Shown: positions 17,563-26,569, counted from the stretch's first letter. The stretch is DNA of 64,000 nucleotides from Belliella alkalica (GCF_022549785.1 NZ_JAKZGO010000008.1:40971-104970), one strand, 5' to 3'. Translations and numbers: made by a program. Notes: a model not told the origin generated them from the letters alone.

Positions 17563-18756
17563 TTATAAATCCCTCATCTTCATCAACATCACTATCGGAT
17601 TATCCTCTGCATGGATCAATCCCAAACCTTCTACTTCTATTTCTTTTTTGCCATTGAGGCTATAACTTGGGAGTACAATATCTACCAAGTATCCTTTGTG
17701 CATTACTTCATGTTTTATTGTGAAAAAGTAGGAACTTAGAAATACTTTTTCGGGAAAAGGACTGAGATCGTTGAGTATAGACTTGGTATGAATAACCTTA
17801 TTTCTTTCTTTGAAATCTAGATATTGATGGAGTCCATTGCTCCCATTTTCTTTGAAATAGTAGGAGAATACCAACAATCTTGGGTCTTCGATATTTAAAA
17901 CAGGGAATGATGCTTTCCCTTCTGTTTGCTGTGCCAAGTATTCCATTTGTCTTTCGATAGATTCAAAACTGATCGAATGATCTATCCCAAAAGACCCAAA
18001 ATCAATCGACATCACAGGTATGGCTTCTTTATTTTTCAATTGATAAAATGTATCGTCATATACCAAAGAAATAAAAAGATCACCATTTTTATTTTCGGTC
18101 AAGCTTTCATTAAACGGTGAAAATCCTGAACTTTTTGTTTCAATCGTCTTTGGAAATATGGAAGAAAGTTGATTGTTTTCGTCTCTAACAATTATGGCCG
18201 CATTGGTGGCCTCTCCATCAATATTATTCTCTATTTGTTGTGTGGAAAAATAATAAATCTCCCCATCCCTTCTCCATGAGTTTGACCATGGTGTATTAAA
18301 AGGACTAGCATCCAACAATGTGAAGTCTGGCATTGAATAAGTCAATCTTCTTGATTTTTCTCCCATCATTTCAATCACCTCAATGGTGGATTCATCATCT
18401 GAGATAAACACAGGACCAAGGTTTCTATACTGATCAGGTCCATCTCCCAATTTAAGTAGTTTGGTCACAAACTGCCCTTCCATATCAAAAATCAATACTG
18501 CCTTTTGAAACTTATCAACTGCATAGATGAACCTATCTTTGATAATGATTTCTCTCGTTCCTGCCAAAATCGACTCTTCTTTTGTTTCTAGCTTTATGAA
18601 TTTAACTTCCTCCACAAACACAGATAAAAGGGTAGATTCCGAGGCTGCAGTAGGGTTGATTGAAATGATTTTTTGATCACTCTGATCCTTAGAACTACAT
18701 GAGAAAAACAGTAGTAATAAAGCAAAGACTAAATATATAGAATAGAAAAACCTCAT
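17563..18756 (-). CDS. 6-bladed beta-propeller lipoprotein (DUF5128-like)
   Basis: A 397-residue lipoprotein (lipobox LFFSC, Cys-20). The sequence matches the Bacteroidota 6-bladed beta-propeller family: VEEVKFIKLETKEESIL at the start of blade one, then the DRFIYAVDKFQKAVLIFDMEGQF block and KLGDGPDQY, and the closing AEDNPIVMLMKMRDL. It is separate from the two DUF4221 proteins in family and probably in transcript, because a 229-bp AT-rich gap follows it. Three propeller lipoproteins in 5 kb suggest one surface system. Ligand unknown. Confidence 0.8.
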   Translation of the reverse strand: MRFFYSIYLVFALLLLFFSCSSKDQSDQKIISINPTAASESTLLSVFVEEVKFIKLETKEESILAGTREIIIKDRFIYAVDKFQKAVLIFDMEGQFVTKLLKLGDGPDQYRNLGPVFISDDESTIEVIEMMGEKSRRLTYSMPDFTLLDASPFNTPWSNSWRRDGEIYYFSTQQIENNIDGEATNAAIIVRDENNQLSSIFPKTIETKSSGFSPFNESLTENKNGDLFISLVYDDTFYQLKNKEAIPVMSIDFGSFGIDHSISFESIERQMEYLAQQTEGKASFPVLNIEDPRLLVFSYYFKENGSNGLHQYLDFKERNKVIHTKSILNDLSPFPEKVFLSSYFFTIKHEVMHKGYLVDIVLPSYSLNGKKEIEVEGLGLIHAEDNPIVMLMKMRDL

Positions 18757-18917
18757 ATTAACTAAAGAACATCAAGATCCTAATTTATTAAAAAAACCCA
18801 TAAAAAAATGTTTACTTAAATAATATTTAAATGGCCCTTGCTTAGTAATGTATCTGAATTAAATATCGAATTAGTACTTTCAACGGTAGTTGAAAACAAA
18901 CTATACAATTACCTAGA

Positions 18918-19064
18918 ATATGATTATCCGCAATCATGCCACTAATCAATTATACGATTGTTTTTTGGCAAACTGATACTAATAGATATTGGATATTTAT
19001 TGATATTGGTTCGAAATCACAGGTTAATTCAATTATTTAGATTCTACTGGTATAAAAACGGATA
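18918..19064 (+). repeat. 147-bp dispersed repeat, copy 1
   Basis: This intergenic element matches 25182-25328 over 147 bp with 7 substitutions and no gap, in the same orientation. It starts with a small hairpin (ATGATT/AATCAT). Copy 1 is flanked by an 8-bp direct repeat, ACCTAGAA, at 18911-18918 and 19069-19076, which may be a target-site duplication or chance. It has no meaningful reading frame. The rest of the 18757-19192 gap is AT-rich and otherwise featureless up to the promoter box at 19181. Confidence 0.85.
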
Positions 19065-19180
19065 AATAACCTAGAAAATAGGTTTGGCAAAAAAAGATAG
19101 AATCTAGGTTTATTTTTAATCATAAAAAATAAATCTCTAATCACATTTCACTCCTCACTTCCATCACAAATAATTATCCC

Positions 19181-19188
19181 TAATTTTG
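19181..19188 (+). promoter_or_regulatory. -7 box (TAATTTTG) 4 nt before a GTG start
   Basis: A perfect TAnnTTTG box whose last base is 4 nt upstream of the GTG at 19193. With the usual box-to-start-site distance, transcription should begin at about the start codon, giving a leaderless mRNA. Confidence 0.5.
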
Positions 19189-19192
19189 CTTT

Positions 19193-19567
19193 GTGATAAA
19201 TTTCAACTACAGACCCGAAAGCTACTTCAATGGTACAGGGCCAAACACTTTGATTTGCAAGCTTAGCTATCCCGAAAGTCAGTGGGGTGAGGAAATAAGC
19301 ATTTATGCCAATATTTTGGATGGGGAATATTACTTTGAAGCGGTGGATTTCTATGGCAATGAAATCAACCTAAATCCTGAAAAATGCAATCAACCACTTA
19401 CTTTACAAGAGTTGATATTTATGATAGAAACAATGGATGTTGATCCAAAATCAGCTCAAGGCAATATAGAATTGACACTTTCTGGAATACCTACAGCCGA
19501 AAGCATGCTCTACAATCACCTAGAAGCATATTTTGCAGAGAAAAGAAAAACTTTTGGGATGATCTAA
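19193..19567 (+). CDS. Hypothetical protein, GTG start
   Basis: A 124-residue cytoplasmic protein with no signal peptide and no recognised family. It is acidic with strand-rich segments (EEISIYANILDGEYYFEAVDF) and a helical end (AESMLYNHLEAYFAEKRK). GTG is chosen because the next in-frame ATG lies far inside, and because the promoter box TAATTTTG ends 4 nt upstream. Its 3' end overlaps the convergent 76-residue gene by 4 nt. Confidence 0.6.
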   Translation: MINFNYRPESYFNGTGPNTLICKLSYPESQWGEEISIYANILDGEYYFEAVDFYGNEINLNPEKCNQPLTLQELIFMIETMDVDPKSAQGNIELTLSGIPTAESMLYNHLEAYFAEKRKTFGMI

Positions 19568-19794
19568 AAATCCAGAATAGTCTCATAGGCTTTTGAAAGT
19601 ACATGATTGGTCTTGAACCAATACTCATAAGTTTCAAAAGAAAGACAGTCCTGTAACTCCACACCATGAAGGTTTACTTTCTTCAATCCATCAGTCGGCA
19701 ACCAGCTTCTCAAGTCATTTGCCTGATCTATGGTTAGCTGTGACAACTGTACAATCTTCTGGCCTTCGATCTCTATAGGTATCAATTTATTCAT
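19564..19794 (-). CDS. Hypothetical small protein
   Basis: A 76-residue soluble protein with a plausible amino-acid composition (LRSWLPTDGLKKVNLHGVELQDCLSFETYEYWF). No family was recognised. It converges on, and overlaps by 4 nt, the 124-residue gene, so the two transcripts are antisense at their ends. The ATG at 19794 is the natural start. The coding status is moderately convincing because tryptophan and aromatic residues are placed as in real proteins and no overlapping frame is better. Confidence 0.5.
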   Translation of the reverse strand: MNKLIPIEIEGQKIVQLSQLTIDQANDLRSWLPTDGLKKVNLHGVELQDCLSFETYEYWFKTNHVLSKAYETILDF

Positions 19795-19888
19795 AACTAG
19801 CTTATTTTAAGCTCAAATCAACTCAAAAAAAATTACTAATTGATTAAAACCAAATTACGATTGTGTTAACTTTCGGCGAAATCAGCCT

Positions 19889-20794
19889 ATGACCAACCTA
19901 TTCATCGTTGTCGTTTTTCTCCTTGTAGGTATCGCTTTACAGTTTGTAAAACAAGTCCCTACAAGCACCGCCCAGTATTTGAATAAATACCTGATCTATG
20001 TGGTGTTGCCGATTCTTGCATTGAAATACATCCCCGAGATCGATTTGGAGCTATCACTGCTCTTGCCCATTTCGAGTGCGTGGATAAGTTTTGGCTTGTC
20101 TTGGGTGCTCTTTGGTACATTGGGAAAAAAATTCAAATGGAAAAAATCTGTCACCGGATGCTTGATCATCACTGCGGGCTTAGCAAACACATCCTTTGTG
20201 GGATTTCCGATTGTGAAGGCTCTTTTTGGTGAGGAAGCTCTAAAAATCGCTCTGCTAATCGATCAGGCAGGATCCTTTATCATCGTCAGTAGCATCGCTA
20301 TCATCGTAGCTTCTATCTATTCTGAAGAGAAAAAAAGAAAACGAGATATCACCAAGAAAATCTTGACTTTTCCTCCCTTTCTTTTCTTTATTTTAGCATT
20401 TGTTTTGAATTTTTCAAATATCCAGTTTACAGGAAACATTGCAATACTATTTGATCTTATCGCCAAAACCCTAACACCAATAGCCTTGATTGCAGTTGGC
20501 TTGCAAGTCAGGGTAAATATGGATGCAATACGTTCTAAATATCTATGGCTTGGACTTACTTACAAGCTCCTATTGATTCCAGCAGTGATCTTTTTGTTAT
20601 TTGGATTTGCTTTTCGCTTGGAAGAATTTGTATTCAAAGTCACCGTGATAGAAACAGCCATGGCTCCCATGATCACAGGATCCATTATCGCTATTTCCCA
20701 TGATTTGGAGCCCAAGCTAGCCTCTCTTTTGGTTGGATTGGGGATTCCTTTATCCTTCTTCACTATTGGCTTTTGGTATTGGGTTGTTGGGTGA
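19889..20794 (+). CDS. AEC-family (auxin efflux carrier-like) membrane transporter
   Basis: A 301-residue membrane protein with about 10 hydrophobic segments in two halves. Segments include TNLFIVVVFLLVGIALQFV, ITAGLANTSFVGFPIVKALFG (the family's N-x-x-F-[LVI]-G-[FY]-P block) and a C-terminal APMITGSIIAISHDLEPKLASLLVGLGIPLSF. AEC proteins in bacteria move malate, malonate or related anions, but the substrate cannot be told here. It starts with ATG at 19889 and appears monocistronic, followed by an array of hairpin repeats. Confidence 0.85.
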   Translation: MTNLFIVVVFLLVGIALQFVKQVPTSTAQYLNKYLIYVVLPILALKYIPEIDLELSLLLPISSAWISFGLSWVLFGTLGKKFKWKKSVTGCLIITAGLANTSFVGFPIVKALFGEEALKIALLIDQAGSFIIVSSIAIIVASIYSEEKKRKRDITKKILTFPPFLFFILAFVLNFSNIQFTGNIAILFDLIAKTLTPIALIAVGLQVRVNMDAIRSKYLWLGLTYKLLLIPAVIFLLFGFAFRLEEFVFKVTVIETAMAPMITGSIIAISHDLEPKLASLLVGLGIPLSFFTIGFWYWVVG

Positions 20795-20803
20795 TTTGGA
20801 GTT

Positions 20804-21011
20804 GGTCTGTGAGGACACAAACCACGGGGAATGTCGGGTAGTGAGAAAATGTCTCGTAAAGAAATTCGGAGGGGCAGAGGGCGCAAAATCTACTTTATAA
20901 TGGTTATTGTCTATTCAGATTGGTATGTGAAGTCATAAACCAAGGGATTGAAATTTTGGTCGGTGGGGACACCTATCAAGATGATGTGGATGGTCGGTGG
21001 GGACACCGACC
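20804..21011. repeat. Array of four related 20-nt hairpin repeats
   Basis: Four copies of a GGT-x-x-GTG-[AG]GGA-CAC-x-x-ACC-like unit lie at 20804-20823, 20922-20941, 20958-20977 and 20992-21011, all on one strand. Copy 4 is a perfect 8-bp stem (GGTCGGTG/CACCGACC) around loop GGGA; copies 1 to 3 are partly degenerate. Each is followed by A[AC]G-rich sequence. They resemble REP elements. No gene is visible in 20795-21139. Confidence 0.7.
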
Positions 21012-21034
21012 AAGGAGAGGAAGCTATTAGAGAT

Positions 21035-21090
21035 CCTTAACCTTAAAACTTTTCAACCTTAAAACTTTCCAACTTTTCAACCTTAAAACA
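21035..21090. repeat. Low-complexity tandem CCTTAAAACTTTYCAA repeats
   Basis: Three to four imperfect copies of a CTTAAAACTTT-CAAC unit lie just downstream of the hairpin array and 50 nt past the end of the convergent AsmA gene. No coding potential is seen. Confidence 0.6.
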
Positions 21091-21139
21091 CACCCCCTCT
21101 GCAAAACATTGCACCTTAACGAACTCCTTTTCGAGAAAC

Positions 21140-24136
21140 TTACTGCTGATTTTTGGTAGTATCTGGTTTTGCCGCTGGTCTAGCTCGATTGCCCAATACT
21201 CCTTTGAGTACGTTTTTGGCTTCTTCTACAGCTCTATCTTTGGTCTCTGTTACCTTTTTCTCCGCCTCTTTTTTGGCGCTATCTTGAAGTGCTTCTGATC
21301 TTGTTTTCAGTTCGCTTTTCAAACTATCCTCAGCTGCTTTGAATTGTTCCGTAGCTTTGGCTTGCAGGTTTTCCCTTTCAGAACTCACCCTTGATCTTAA
21401 GGCATTTGTCAATAAACTTTCGATGGAATTCTCTCCTGACAAACCAACCTTAGGACTATTGTAAGTTCCACCCAAATTGATAGACACAGGGATTAGAGTA
21501 GAGCCTGTAGCTTCTGTACCAGAAATAGTGGCTAACAAATTATTAGCTTGTGACCCAAACTTACCTGCAGGAATCTGCATATTGATCAAGTAATTGATCG
21601 ATCCATCAAATCCTGTGCTTCCCTGTACCTTGGCTTGATAATCCCACAACTTGAGATCCACAGGACTCAAATTCAACATCCCATCTTCAATTACTATTGG
21701 GAGATTGAGATTTCGGAATTGAATCGTATTGGTATCGTTCAGCTTGGTCAAGCTCGTCACACCTTTCAGCAATGGGCTATCTTTGTAAGCAGCCTCCAAA
21801 ACTCTCAAGACTCCCTTCCCATCCAATGAGGCTAGGATAGGCATCATATCTTGACCCAAAAGTCCAGAAAAATCCAATTTCGTAGAAAACTTGCCTGTCA
21901 AATGTTGTGCTACTGGGGCCAAAACTTTCACAGTATTCAAGGAGTTGAATGCTTCCGCAATACTCAGGTCGATGACATTGAAGTTGAAGTCAAATTTCGG
22001 TGCTGTCAGATCTCTAGGGTCGTATGTACCATTCATAACCACTTGTCCACCCATCGTCGCCATAGAAGCTTCCCTAAAACTCAACACTCCCTCTCTCAAA
22101 GTCATATTGCCTTTCACTTGTTTCAAGTTCAAATTGTCGTACAAAACCTCATTTGCAGAAACAGCCATTGTAAAATCAATATTCTTGGGCAGTTCTATGA
22201 CTGTCAATTCTGAATCCTCTGCCTCTCCAGATTCTACCATCCATTGATTCACATTGAATTTCGAAGATTCTAAGGAAAGCTGTCCTTTTAAGGTTTCGTT
22301 TTCTTTAAGGAAATAATTCATATAATTTGACAAAAATCCTGAGGCTAGTAGAGGACTTTCCCCAACCCTTGCATCAAACTTTGTCAGATTGATTCTTTCT
22401 GGCGTAAAGTCCGCTTTAGCATCATTGATTCTGATTCCCTGCGGCAGATCTGTAGAAGTATAGAAAAACTTCTGAATAGACATATCTCCCCTTGTATCTA
22501 GCTTATTAAACCTTCCTTCCTCCACATCTTTGTATGACCCCTTGGAATTAAGATCAGCAATCACTTTTCCTTCCATGATGGTGTTTTCAATGGGGAAAAT
22601 AGCCATCATTTTACCAACATCAATTGTTCCTTTTACTGCACCGTCCCAATTTAATTGTTCAAAATCTTGGATTTTCATATTACCGCTGATAGCCTCATCT
22701 TCGAGCTCAAAACCAAAGTTGCTGAGATCTACCAAGAAATCTTTCATATTTCCACTTGTATTGATGATGCTTGCATTGACGTTTAGCTTATCAATAGGAG
22801 CGGGATATTCTGAGCTTTTCACATATCCATTTGTCAAAAGCATCTTCGCGTTGATATTTGGGATGATATTTTTCACAGAATCATACCTTCCTTTTGCAGA
22901 AGCATTGACATCCAAGATCCCCTTTAAGGTCATTCCTTCTATTGGAAAAATCGAAGTCAATTCCTCTAAATTCAATTTGCCAACCAAATTCCCATCGATA
23001 TCGTATGTTACCAAATTTTCCAAAAGCAATCTTCCTGATATTGGATTACTTCCAAAATCCATATTGAATTTTGAAATATTGACTTTAGTAAAATCTAGAT
23101 TGTCGCTGGCATTTGCAGCATTCATATCGATATTGATATTGCTGACAGGTCTAGGAAGATCCGGATATTGAAACATACCATCTGCTACATTCAAGGAAAT
23201 ATCAAATGCAGGAAAACTATTTTCATTGTAAATACCCTTCATAAAACCTTTGAAATCCATCGTGCCCGAAGTCTTCAGACCTTTGAAACTATCGGTATAA
23301 ATCCCAGGTACCAATGAAAGGATGCTTTTAAAGGTATTGTCTTTTCCTTCAAACTGTAAGTCCATCTCTATATCATCTGCTGGTAATGCTACAAAACCAA
23401 ATAGATCAAAAACGAAATCATTCAGTGCAAAGTCTCCATCTGCAAAAGCAAATTTCATATTTTCCATATCCACATCAACTGTGGTATTTCCTTTGAAAAC
23501 TTTGTTCTTGAGGTAATTTGTGCCTTCGTAACTGACATCAGCTATGAGCATCTCGAGCTTCACAGGCAGCTGATAGACATCAGCTGTAAAATTACCTTTA
23601 CCTTCCATCTGCATATTTCCCAATGCCATGAAATAATCCAGCTGTCTATCGTCATAAATGAAGTTCAGATTATTGATTTCTATCAAATCGACTCCAATCT
23701 CAAAAGTGCTTTCAGATTCGGCTACTTCCTCTGAAGGGAAAGTAATATCATAATTGGCTTGTCCATCTTCCAATACTTTCACATAAACTGCACCGCCATC
23801 GAGGTGAATTCCTGACAATGAAGGAGTATCAGCAAATAGAACAGATCTGAGGTTAAAATCCACTTGTAATTGGTCCACATGAACCAATGTGTCATTTTGA
23901 AATGGTGGATTGCCGCTGATTCCAAACTCACGAAGAGTAACACTTACATCTGGAAATCGCTTGAAAATACTCAAGCTTATATTATTGAAGTCGTAATGAA
24001 CTTGTGCATTGACAGACTGGGCAATTTCCCTGTCAATGCGTTCGATAATCTTGTCTTTGAAGATAAATGGTACTGCTATCAATGCAGTCAATAAAAATGC
24101 AAAAACTGATAAAATGATAATGACTGTCTTCTTCAT
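21140..24136 (-). CDS. AsmA-family protein
   Basis: About 998 residues. An N-terminal membrane helix (KKTVIIILSVFAFLLTALIAVPFIF) anchors a long beta-rich periplasmic region. Repeating blocks such as FDISLNVADGMFQYPDLPRPVSNINIDMNA are typical of the bridge-like AsmA fold. The AsmA C-terminal segment follows (about 640-880, VKVLAPVAQHLTGKFSTKLDFSGLLG). The last 90 residues are Ala/Lys/Glu-rich and probably coiled coil (LQAKATEQFKAAEDSLKSEL). AsmA-like proteins are implicated in phospholipid transport between membranes and in outer-membrane integrity. The ATG at 24136 is preferred over a GTG 21 nt upstream. Confidence 0.85.
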   Translation of the reverse strand: MKKTVIIILSVFAFLLTALIAVPFIFKDKIIERIDREIAQSVNAQVHYDFNNISLSIFKRFPDVSVTLREFGISGNPPFQNDTLVHVDQLQVDFNLRSVLFADTPSLSGIHLDGGAVYVKVLEDGQANYDITFPSEEVAESESTFEIGVDLIEINNLNFIYDDRQLDYFMALGNMQMEGKGNFTADVYQLPVKLEMLIADVSYEGTNYLKNKVFKGNTTVDVDMENMKFAFADGDFALNDFVFDLFGFVALPADDIEMDLQFEGKDNTFKSILSLVPGIYTDSFKGLKTSGTMDFKGFMKGIYNENSFPAFDISLNVADGMFQYPDLPRPVSNINIDMNAANASDNLDFTKVNISKFNMDFGSNPISGRLLLENLVTYDIDGNLVGKLNLEELTSIFPIEGMTLKGILDVNASAKGRYDSVKNIIPNINAKMLLTNGYVKSSEYPAPIDKLNVNASIINTSGNMKDFLVDLSNFGFELEDEAISGNMKIQDFEQLNWDGAVKGTIDVGKMMAIFPIENTIMEGKVIADLNSKGSYKDVEEGRFNKLDTRGDMSIQKFFYTSTDLPQGIRINDAKADFTPERINLTKFDARVGESPLLASGFLSNYMNYFLKENETLKGQLSLESSKFNVNQWMVESGEAEDSELTVIELPKNIDFTMAVSANEVLYDNLNLKQVKGNMTLREGVLSFREASMATMGGQVVMNGTYDPRDLTAPKFDFNFNVIDLSIAEAFNSLNTVKVLAPVAQHLTGKFSTKLDFSGLLGQDMMPILASLDGKGVLRVLEAAYKDSPLLKGVTSLTKLNDTNTIQFRNLNLPIVIEDGMLNLSPVDLKLWDYQAKVQGSTGFDGSINYLINMQIPAGKFGSQANNLLATISGTEATGSTLIPVSINLGGTYNSPKVGLSGENSIESLLTNALRSRVSSERENLQAKATEQFKAAEDSLKSELKTRSEALQDSAKKEAEKKVTETKDRAVEEAKNVLKGVLGNRARPAAKPDTTKNQQ

Positions 24137-24226
24137 AGTCTTAATATTTTTGGTCACTAATACTCCTATATACGTTTAATCTGCAAAATCAGAGGTGACA
24201 ATCAAGCAAAAAGAATCATTTAGAAA

Positions 24227-25024
24227 TCATCTGCTCCAGATTTGATGGAGTTCATTCCATAGCTCGTCATGAATACTTGAATTGGTAGCAATAATTTCCC
24301 TCCCAAATACATAATCATTTCCATTTTTGAAATCTGTAACTTGTCCTCCGGCCTCTTGTACAATCAAAGATCCTGCCGCTACATCATAAGAATTGAGGTT
24401 ATACTCAAAATAACCTTCCATTCTCCCACATGCTACGTAGCATAAGTCTGCTGCTGCACTTCCAAGCCTCCTAAGGCCGTGAGTTTTCTGCATCATTACC
24501 CTCATAATGTCCAAATATTCATCAATTTGGGAAAATGCACTATATGGAAAACCAGTCGCCAACAGACTCTGAGAGAGTGTCTTAGCTTTGCTCACATGAA
24601 TCGGTGTATCATTACAAAATGCTCCATGGCCCTTCAGCGCATAAAAGCATTCGTGCATATTCACTTCATAAACTACACCCAAAATAATCTCATTACCTTT
24701 TTGGAGGCCTATACTTACACAAAAAACAGGAATCCCATGGATAAAATTCGTAGTTCCATCCAATGGATCAATGATCCAGGTATATTCCTTATTTTCCTCT
24801 TCCTTAGTACCTTCTTCGGTGATGAAGCCAGCTTCTGGCAATACTTTTGAAAGATTTTCGACAATTATTTTTTCAGCTTCTTTATCTACATAAGAAACCA
24901 AATCATTGAGCCCTTTTTCTTCTACCTTTTTCAAATCAAAATGTTGCCGCTCTTTTCGGATAAATGCACCGGCCTTTTTAGCAATATCTTTGGTTTGATC
25001 CAATACTTGATTTAAGTCAATCAT
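24227..25024 (-). CDS. Inositol-monophosphatase-family phosphatase
   Basis: A 265-residue enzyme of the Mg-dependent, Li-sensitive phosphatase family. Metal-site residues are visible: EEGT (about 70), WIIDPLDGTTNFIHGIP (about 84-101, the family signature) and the second signature NSYDVAAGSLIVQEAGG (about 213-229, with Tyr in place of the usual Trp before Asp). It hydrolyses inositol monophosphate or similar phosphates (histidinol phosphate, PAP and NADP phosphatases are relatives), so the true substrate is uncertain. It lies 90 nt downstream of a repeat-rich gap and upstream of the AsmA gene. Confidence 0.88.
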   Translation of the reverse strand: MIDLNQVLDQTKDIAKKAGAFIRKERQHFDLKKVEEKGLNDLVSYVDKEAEKIIVENLSKVLPEAGFITEEGTKEEENKEYTWIIDPLDGTTNFIHGIPVFCVSIGLQKGNEIILGVVYEVNMHECFYALKGHGAFCNDTPIHVSKAKTLSQSLLATGFPYSAFSQIDEYLDIMRVMMQKTHGLRRLGSAAADLCYVACGRMEGYFEYNLNSYDVAAGSLIVQEAGGQVTDFKNGNDYVFGREIIATNSSIHDELWNELHQIWSR

Positions 25025-25377
25025 GATATTTTGTTTGTTGAGAAGGTTGGTTTGGTTGGTTTGGTATTAAATAATAGATTTTTACGGATATAGGATTCTT
25101 GTGGATATTATGCTGGGACACCTAAAGAAACTGATATTTAACCAACTGATAACCGATTACCTATATCCTAATAATTACAATATATGATTATTCGCAATCA
25201 TGTCACTAATCAATTAAACGATTGTTTTTTTGCAAACTAATACTAATAGATATTGGATATTTATTGATATTAGTTCGAAATCACAGGTTAATTCAATTAT
25301 TTAGATTCTACTGGTATGAAAACGGATATACATATTATAATATCTTAATATCAATAAAATATCTACAAATATCATTT
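25025..25377. other. Intergenic region between rsmI and the inositol monophosphatase gene
   Basis: A 353-bp gap that holds repeat copy 2 (25182-25328) and a short GGTTGGTTT tandem near 25047-25068, just upstream of the phosphatase start. An apparent reading frame from 25222 runs through the repeat into rsmI antisense and is not credible. Confidence 0.5.
25182..25328 (+). repeat. 147-bp dispersed repeat, copy 2
   Basis: Partner of 18918-19064 (140 of 147 bases identical, ungapped, same orientation). No clear flanking direct repeat is seen. Homology may extend weakly upstream across AATTAC with a small gap. Confidence 0.85.
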
Positions 25378-26061
25378 CTATTTCCCCTGCACCACGATTA
25401 CGATCTCTCCCTTGATGGTGTTCTCTTCGTAGTAAGCAATAAGCTCTGAAAGGGTACCTCGGACATTTTCTTCATAGATTTTTGTCAATTCTCTAGAAAC
25501 ACAGGCCATACGCTCTGATCCAAAAGCTTCAGAAAACTGAACCAATGTTTTCATCAAGCGATGAGGGGATTCGTAAAAGATCATGGTTCTTTCTTCTTCC
25601 ATCAAACTTTCAATCCTAGTTTTTCTACCCTTTTTGTGTGGTAGAAATCCTTCAAAAGTGAACCTGTCGTTTGGAAGCCCAGAATTTACCAATGCCGGAA
25701 CAAATGCAGTAGCACCAGGGAGACAATTGACTTCCAAGCCTGCATCTCGAGCAGCTCTGACCAAAAGAAATCCAGGATCAGAAATAGCTGGTGTTCCTGC
25801 ATCACTACACATGGCCATGACTTCCCCTCTTTCCATACGCTCTATCAATTTCTCAACGGTCTTGTGTTCATTGAAGATATGATAGCTTTGAAGCGGCCTT
25901 TGTATTTCAAGGTGTTTTAAGAGCCTTCCTGTGGTTCTTGTGTCTTCAGCAAGTATAACATCCACAGACTTGAGAACATCAATAGCACGCAGTGTTATAT
26001 CCCTCAAATTACCAATGGGAGTTGGGATGAGGTAAAGGTGAATGTGTTTGTCGTCTGACAT
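25378..26061 (-). CDS. rsmI: 16S rRNA (cytidine-1402 2'-O)-methyltransferase
   Basis: About 227 residues of the tetrapyrrole-methylase-fold family. Diagnostic motifs are LYLIPTPIGNLRDITLRA at the N-terminus, DVILAEDTRTTGRLLKHL, the SAM-binding CSDAGTPAISDPGFLLVR, and LPGATAFVPALVNSGLPNDRFTFEGFLP. The enzyme methylates the ribose of C1402 in the decoding centre, together with RsmH. The ATG at 26061 is separated from the upstream pterin-dehydratase stop by one base, so the two are translationally coupled. The C-terminus is shorter than the E. coli protein (286 residues), as usual in Bacteroidota. Confidence 0.95.
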   Translation of the reverse strand: MSDDKHIHLYLIPTPIGNLRDITLRAIDVLKSVDVILAEDTRTTGRLLKHLEIQRPLQSYHIFNEHKTVEKLIERMERGEVMAMCSDAGTPAISDPGFLLVRAARDAGLEVNCLPGATAFVPALVNSGLPNDRFTFEGFLPHKKGRKTRIESLMEEERTMIFYESPHRLMKTLVQFSEAFGSERMACVSRELTKIYEENVRGTLSELIAYYEENTIKGEIVIVVQGK

Positions 26062-26062
26062 T

Positions 26063-26290
26063 TCAAATTTTATCAATAGCTGCCGCTAATTTCCTGTCTT
26101 TTTCAGTCACTATATTCCCTTCGTCATGGGTAGTGAGTTCAATTGTCACAGTATCGTAAACATTGCTCCAATTGGGATGGTGACCATGAGATTCTGCCAA
26201 AAAAGCTACTCTTGTCATAAAAGCAAAAGCTTCCTGAAAATCGCCAAATTTAAAATCTTTTACCAATTTACTATTTTCCTCTTTCCACAT
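26063..26290 (-). CDS. 4a-hydroxytetrahydrobiopterin dehydratase (pterin carbinolamine dehydratase family)
   Basis: A 75-residue protein with the family core: FQEAFAFMTRVAFLAESHGHHPNWSNVYDTVTIELTTHDEG. The paired His of HGHHPNW and the later His of THDEG correspond to catalytic histidines. The enzyme dehydrates the hydroxylated pterin cofactor made by aromatic amino-acid hydroxylases. The N-terminus is shorter than the roughly 95-110 residues usual in the family. It is followed one base later by rsmI. Confidence 0.9.
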   Translation of the reverse strand: MWKEENSKLVKDFKFGDFQEAFAFMTRVAFLAESHGHHPNWSNVYDTVTIELTTHDEGNIVTEKDRKLAAAIDKI

Positions 26291-26302
26291 GATTTCAATT
26301 TT

Positions 26303-26569
26303 TTAAAGTGCAATTACACCTTCGATTTTCGAAGCGCGCTCATATACATCCAAAACGGCATCACTCGAAGCCATCATCGCACGGATGGTAACACTTACAT
26401 ATTTTCCCTGACTTGAGTTCTTCAATTCCATATCATTATTAGGCAATAATGCAGCCACTTTATGTTCTTGTCCTGAGGGAACAATAAACTTGAACATATA
26501 TAACGCAGGAAAAGTCATTTGAGCTTCAAGCTTTTCCTTGAAGGCTTCTTTGTCGAATGTTTTGTCCAT
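26303..26569 (-). CDS. DUF493 (YbeD-like) family protein
   Basis: An 88-residue small ferredoxin-fold-like protein, FDKEAFKEKLEAQMTFPALYMFKFIVPSG at the start and YVSVTIRAMMASSDAVLDVYERASKIEGV at the end. This is the DUF493 pattern, in which a YP/FPALYMFKFI strand opens an ACT-like fold. E. coli YbeD relates to lipoate metabolism by context, but the function is unproven. It leads a minus-strand run with the pterin dehydratase and rsmI (12-nt gap). Confidence 0.85.
   Translation of the reverse strand: MDKTFDKEAFKEKLEAQMTFPALYMFKFIVPSGQEHKVAALLPNNDMELKNSSQGKYVSVTIRAMMASSDAVLDVYERASKIEGVIAL

Noticed and set aside
22530-23171. 213-codon plus-strand frame within the AsmA gene
   Set aside because: Antisense shadow of a well-supported 998-residue protein; it is rich in Ser, Phe and Ile as expected from reversed beta-rich coding.
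25222-25449. 75-codon frame through repeat copy 2
   Set aside because: It crosses the non-coding 147-bp repeat and enters rsmI antisense; the first repeat copy does not preserve the frame's context.
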